A DNA stretch of 64,000 nt from Carpediemonas membranifera (Eukaryota > Fornicata): contig JAHDYR010000015.1 of the NCBI GenBank assembly GCA_019828565.1, positions 620,001 to 684,000 of the forward strand. The letters run 5' to 3'. The first letter of the stretch is position 1. Each line of letters starts with the position of its first letter. The notes below the pieces were generated by a model. It saw only the letters and a list, made by a program, of their open reading frames with translations, had not been told where the DNA came from and searched no databases. Made by a program: the position numbers and the translations under genes. Positions 59,901 to 64,000 of this stretch are shown here, in pieces.

Positions 59901-62900
59901 ACATCGGGCAGCCACTCAACCCCGACGAGGACTTCACTATCGCCCAGGCGCTCGATATGGGGCTGCTGGAGCACATGGAGGGCATCCAGAAGACGTGCGA
60001 CGTCGCCAGCAAGGAGTTCTCGATCGAGGAGGCGCTCGACAAGATGCAGGGCGAGTGGAAGAACATCCAGCTGGACCTCCACGCGTACGGTGAGACCGGC
60101 TCGTTCGTCCTCAAGGGATCCGACGACATCCAGCAGGTGCTGGACGACCACATCATGATGACACAGGGGATGGCCTTCTCCGCGTTCAAGAAGCCGTTCG
60201 AGGAGCGCATCGCCAAGTGGGAGCAGACGCTCTCGACCATGGGCGAGGTGCTTGAGGCCTGGATAGAGTGTCAGCGGGCCTGGCTGTACCTGGAGCCCAT
60301 CTTCTCCTCAGAGGACATCATGCGCCAGCTCCCCACGGAGGGCAAGCGGTTCAGGACGGTCGACGTCATGTGGCGCAAGCAGGTCAAGATGGCGCACCAG
60401 AACCCCCACGCTATGACTGTTCTCGCGCAGCAGTCGCTCTTCGACAAGCTGCAGGAGGCCAACGCCTCGCTCGACCTTGTCCAGAAGGGGCTGTCCGACT
60501 ACCTCGAGACGAAGCGGAAGGCGTTCTCCCGGTTCTACTTCCTGTCCAACGACGAGCTGCTCGAGATCCTCTCCCAGACGAGGGACCCCAGAGCAGTACA
60601 GCCCCACCTCAGGAAGTGTTTCGAGGCCATCGCCTCTGTCAAGTTCGAGGAGGACTCCCAGATCACCGGCATGAACTCCCTGGAGGGCGAGTTCGTCCCA
60701 TTCCATCAGGGGATGTACCCCAAGGGCAACGTCGAGAACTGGATGTCCGAGCTCGAGACGACGGTGCTGTCCTCGGTCTACGACACCCTGAGACGGGCCA
60801 TCGAGGAGTACCCGACCATCCCCAGGCGGGAGTGGGTGCTCCGGTGGCCCGGCCAGATCATCCTCGCGGCCTCCCAGGTCTACTGGGCGCGTGCCATCGA
60901 GGAGGCCATTACACAGGGGCCGGACGCCCTGGAGCAGGCGTACAAGGTGCTGCTGGGCCAGCTGGTCGAGCTCACCGACGTCGTGCAGGGCAAGATCTCC
61001 AAGCTCGACATGACGACGCTCTCTGCGCTCCTCACCATCGATGTGCACGCCCGTGATGTCACCCAGAAGATCGTCGACCAGGGCGCGTCGTCCATTGACG
61101 ACTTCATCTGGATGTCCCAGCTGCGCTACTACTGGACCGAGGAGGAGCAGTGTGAGATCAGGATGGTACAGACGGTCCGAGTGTACGGCAACGAGTACCT
61201 CGGCAACTCGTCCCGCCTCGTCATCACGCCCCTGACGGACAGGATCTACATGACCCTCATGGGGGCAATACACCTCAACCTGGGCGGCGCCCCCGCCGGC
61301 CCCGCTGGCACGGGGAAGACTGAGACCACCAAGGACCTCGCCAAGGCCTTGGCAAAGCAGTGCGTCGTGTTCAACTGCTCAGAGGGTCTCGATTACCTCT
61401 CCATGGGCAAGTTCTTCAAGGGGCTCGCCATGTCGGGTGCATGGAGTTGCTTTGACGAGTTCAACCGTATCGACATCGAGGTGCTCTCCGTCATCGCCCA
61501 ACAGATCCTCACGATCCAGCAGGCAATCATCGCCAACGCCGAGCGCTTTATCTTTGAGGGCACCGAGATCTCCATCAAGCCCACGTGTGGTTTGTTATGA
61601 TCCCTAGTTCACTCTCACACAGCCATCTTCATCACCATGAACCCGGGGTACGCCGGCCGAACTGAACTCCCCGACAACCTCAAGGCCCTCTTCCGTAACT
61701 GCAGTTGCATGGTACCAGGTGCGTTACTTCCCCCCATCTAACCCAGATTACGCCCTTATCGCTGAAATCCGACTCTTTTCGTACGGTTTCACCAAGGGCA
61801 AGGAGCTTTCCCGCAAGATGGCGGCCACCTTCAGGCTCTCCTCCGAGCAGCTCTCCTCACAAGGTTCGTCCCACCCCCACCGCTTACCACAGATCACTAT
61901 GACTTCGGCATGCGTGCCGTCAACACGGTTATCCAGGCCGCCGGCAACCTCAAGCGGCAGCACGGCGCAACCACGCCCGACGATGAGGATATCCTGCTGC
62001 TGCGCGCCCTCAAGGAGTGCAACCTTCCGAAATTCCTCGGCGAAGACATCCAGCTGTTCGAGAACATCATCAATGATCTCTTCATCGGCGTGACCCCGCC
62101 CGATGTGGACTACGGACAGCTCATGGTCGCCCTCAAGGAGCAGACGGTCGCCTCTGGCCTCCAGCCCGTGCCTAACTTCCTGCACAAGTGCATCGAGATG
62201 TTCCAGACTGCCACCCTCCGTCACGGCTTCATGCTTGTTGGCCCCACTGGAGCGGGTAAGACTGCCATCCTCGAGACCCTGGCCAAGGCCATGTCGTCTC
62301 TCGCAGCCCAGAAGGTCGAGGAGTTTGAGGAGGTCAAGATCACCAAGATGAACCCCAAGTCGATTACCATGGCCCAGCTGTACGGCGCCTTCGACGTCAA
62401 CACCAAGGAGTGGTCCGACGGTATCCTCGCCACGCTGGTCCGCCGCGCTGTGGCGGACACCCGTCCCACTAAGAAGTGGATCGTGTTTGATGGTCCGGTC
62501 GACGCCATTTGGATTGAGAACATGAACACCGTGCTCGACGACAACAAGAAGCTCTGCCTGACGTCCGGTGAGATCATCGCGCTCACGCCAGACATGTCGA
62601 TGATCTTCGAGGTCGAGGACCTGGCCGTCGCATCCCCGGCCACGGTCTCCCGCTGCGGCATGGTCTACATGGACCCCGCCATCACGGTCCCCATCAGCGC
62701 CCTCGTCGACTCCTGGCTGCAGACCGTGCCCGAGCACGCCCAATGCGTCAGGGAAGAGCTCGGCCACCTCTGCGACAGCTTCATCGTCAAGGGCATCCAA
62801 TTCGTCCGCAAGAACTGCCGCGAGCTGATCAGCACCGTCGACTCGAACCTCGCCAAGTCGATGTTCCACCTTATGGACATCTACCTCGATCTCTTCAAGC

Positions 62901-64000
62901 CCAACGAGCTCGGCAAGGTCGACGAGGAGGCAGTCGCTAAGCTTCCCACGTCCATCCGCCCCATGTTCGTGTTCAACCTGATCTGGTCGATCGGCGCCTC
63001 GATGGACGGCGCCAGTCGCCCCAAGTTCAACACGTGGCTGAGAGACTGTCTCGTCGAGCACAACAACGCCTTCACCGCCGATGCCGCGATCCCCGCGCTG
63101 ACGCTGCCCGATGGCTCTGTGTTCGACTTCCACTACGACCACGTCGAGGAGGTCTGGACCGGCTGGATGGACCGTATCCCCGCGTACAAGGTCCCCGAGA
63201 ACGTGCCCTACAGCGCCATCATCGTCCCGACCATCGACACCGTCAGAAACGGGTTTATCCTCAAGAAGCTCGTCGAGGCCCACCACCACGTGCTCTGCGT
63301 CGGTAACACCGGTACGTCCAAGAGCGTCGTGGCGACCAACTATCTCCTCAAGGACAGCGCCGACCATATCATGCCCGTCATGATGACATTCTCCGCCCGC
63401 ACGTCCGCGAATCAGACCCAGGACATCATCGACGGCAAGTGCGACAAGCGCCGCAAGGGCGTCTACGGCCCCCCGACCGGCCGGGAGTTCGTCATCCTCG
63501 TCGATGACACGAACATGCCGTCCCGCGAAGTGTACGGCGCTCAGCCCCCCATCGAGCTGCTGCGCCAGTGGGCCGACCACGGTGGATGGTACGACCGCAA
63601 GCTGCTACAGTTCCGCCGCATCGTAAGCACCACGCTGCTATGCGCCGTAGGTCCCGCTGGCGGTGGCCGGAACCCCATGACCAATCGCTTTGTGCGGCAT
63701 TTCAACTTCCTGTCGTTCGCCGACATGGATGACAAGTCGCTGTACACCATCTTCCACACGATCATGGCCTCCTTCATGGGCAGGAACCTGCCGGCCGACC
63801 TGCACAGCCTCAGCAGCCCCATGGTCCAGGGCACGATTGCCCTATTCAACACGATCAAGCGGACGCTGCTGCCGACCCCCACGAAGTCCCACTACACATT
63901 CAACCTGAGAGATCTCTCCAAGGTGTTCCAGGGCGTCTGCATGGCGGACCCCAAGTCCATCCAGGAGGTCCCCCGGCTGCTCCGGCTGTGGGCCCACGAG
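56966..64000 (+). CDS. Axonemal dynein heavy chain, single-headed inner-arm type, 3' partial, three introns
   Basis: ATG at 56966; about 2,315 residues are visible, the rest lies beyond the window. Exons are 56966-61589, 61623-61718, 61747-61863 and 61893 to the window end. The N-terminus has [20 protein letters not shown], typical of DNAH1/3/7/12-like heavy chains. The linker region (DHC N1/N2) follows. The AAA1 P-loop is GPAGTGKT at about residue 1445 with Walker B CFDEFNR; the AAA2 P-loop is GPTGAGKT near 1729; the AAA3 P-loop is GNTGTSKS near 2083, with Ser before the Lys. The three introns lie close together just after AAA1 Walker B, all in phase 1. After splicing, [35 protein letters not shown] and [16 protein letters not shown] are restored. 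Dynein heavy chains drive axonemal bending; the type is inferred from N-terminal and AAA1 motifs. Confidence 0.93.
61590..61622 (+). other. Intron 1 of dynein heavy chain, 33 nt
   Basis: 5' GTTTGT, 3' CTCTCACACAG, phase 1. Removal restores the conserved dynein segment [20 protein letters not shown]. Confidence 0.97.
61719..61746 (+). other. Intron 2 of dynein heavy chain, 28 nt
   Basis: 5' GTGCGT, 3' CATCTAACCCAG, phase 1. Removal restores [11 protein letters not shown]. Confidence 0.97.
61864..61892 (+). other. Intron 3 of dynein heavy chain, 29 nt
   Basis: 5' GTTCGT, 3' CGCTTACCACAG, phase 1. Removal restores [16 protein letters not shown]. Confidence 0.97.

Noticed and set aside
61748-63580. 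610-codon minus-strand ORF opposite the dynein gene
   Set aside because: It lies opposite the dynein AAA2/AAA3 exon, whose P-loops and conserved segments are unmistakable.

Overview
The window is nuclear DNA from a flagellated protist, not from a bacterium or virus. It encodes an axonemal dynein heavy chain, an intraflagellar transport protein (IFT144/WDR19), the mRNA 3'-end factor CPSF100, DPM3, a probable exocyst subunit and an RNFT-type E3 ligase. Six introns of only 28-34 nt can be read directly. Five share an almost fixed 3' end in which a branch-point-like TNAC sits 1-2 nt before CAG; the sixth is a near match. That intron architecture is known from metamonads (Giardia, Trichomonas and relatives), and a GARP-Myb factor of the kind known from Giardia and plants is also present. 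I infer a free-living metamonad, perhaps a fornicate of the Carpediemonas type, with moderate confidence; species is not determinable here.

Layout. 1-4956: 3' part of a very large helical-repeat protein with a concanavalin-A/LamG-like domain. 5871-19211 (minus): a giant secreted/type I membrane protein with an FG-GAP-like head, eleven near-identical 768-bp tandem units of Cys-rich repeats and a C-terminal membrane anchor; three single-base insertions interrupt its frame. 19475-25455 (minus): an unrecognised internally repetitive protein and an exocyst Sec3-like protein. 25911-31091: MATE-like transporter, TANGO2-like NRDE protein and phosphoglycerate dehydrogenase on the plus strand, an unknown spliced gene on the minus strand and a small acidic ORF. 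31155-40785: WD40 protein (spliced), queuosine-salvage glycosylase, degenerate metallo-beta-lactamase-like protein, hypothetical, RNFT-like RING protein, DPM3 and a tail-anchored protein. 40952-50051: CPSF100, a hybrid histidine kinase (spliced), two four-helix membrane proteins, a membrane M28 peptidase and the GARP-Myb factor. 50648-64000: an RCC1-repeat protein, IFT144 and a single-headed inner-arm-type dynein heavy chain (three introns, running off the window), all on the plus strand.

Genes are densely packed and on both strands. Most intergenic gaps are under 250 bp, with a few AT-richer gaps of 400-900 bp. Functional links are modest: IFT144 and dynein both serve the flagellum; the histidine kinase (with fused receiver) and the GARP factor lie 3 kb apart and could be parts of a two-component-like system; CPSF100 and the MBL-like protein may both belong to RNA 3'-end processing. 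No tRNA, rRNA, transposon or CRISPR array was found.
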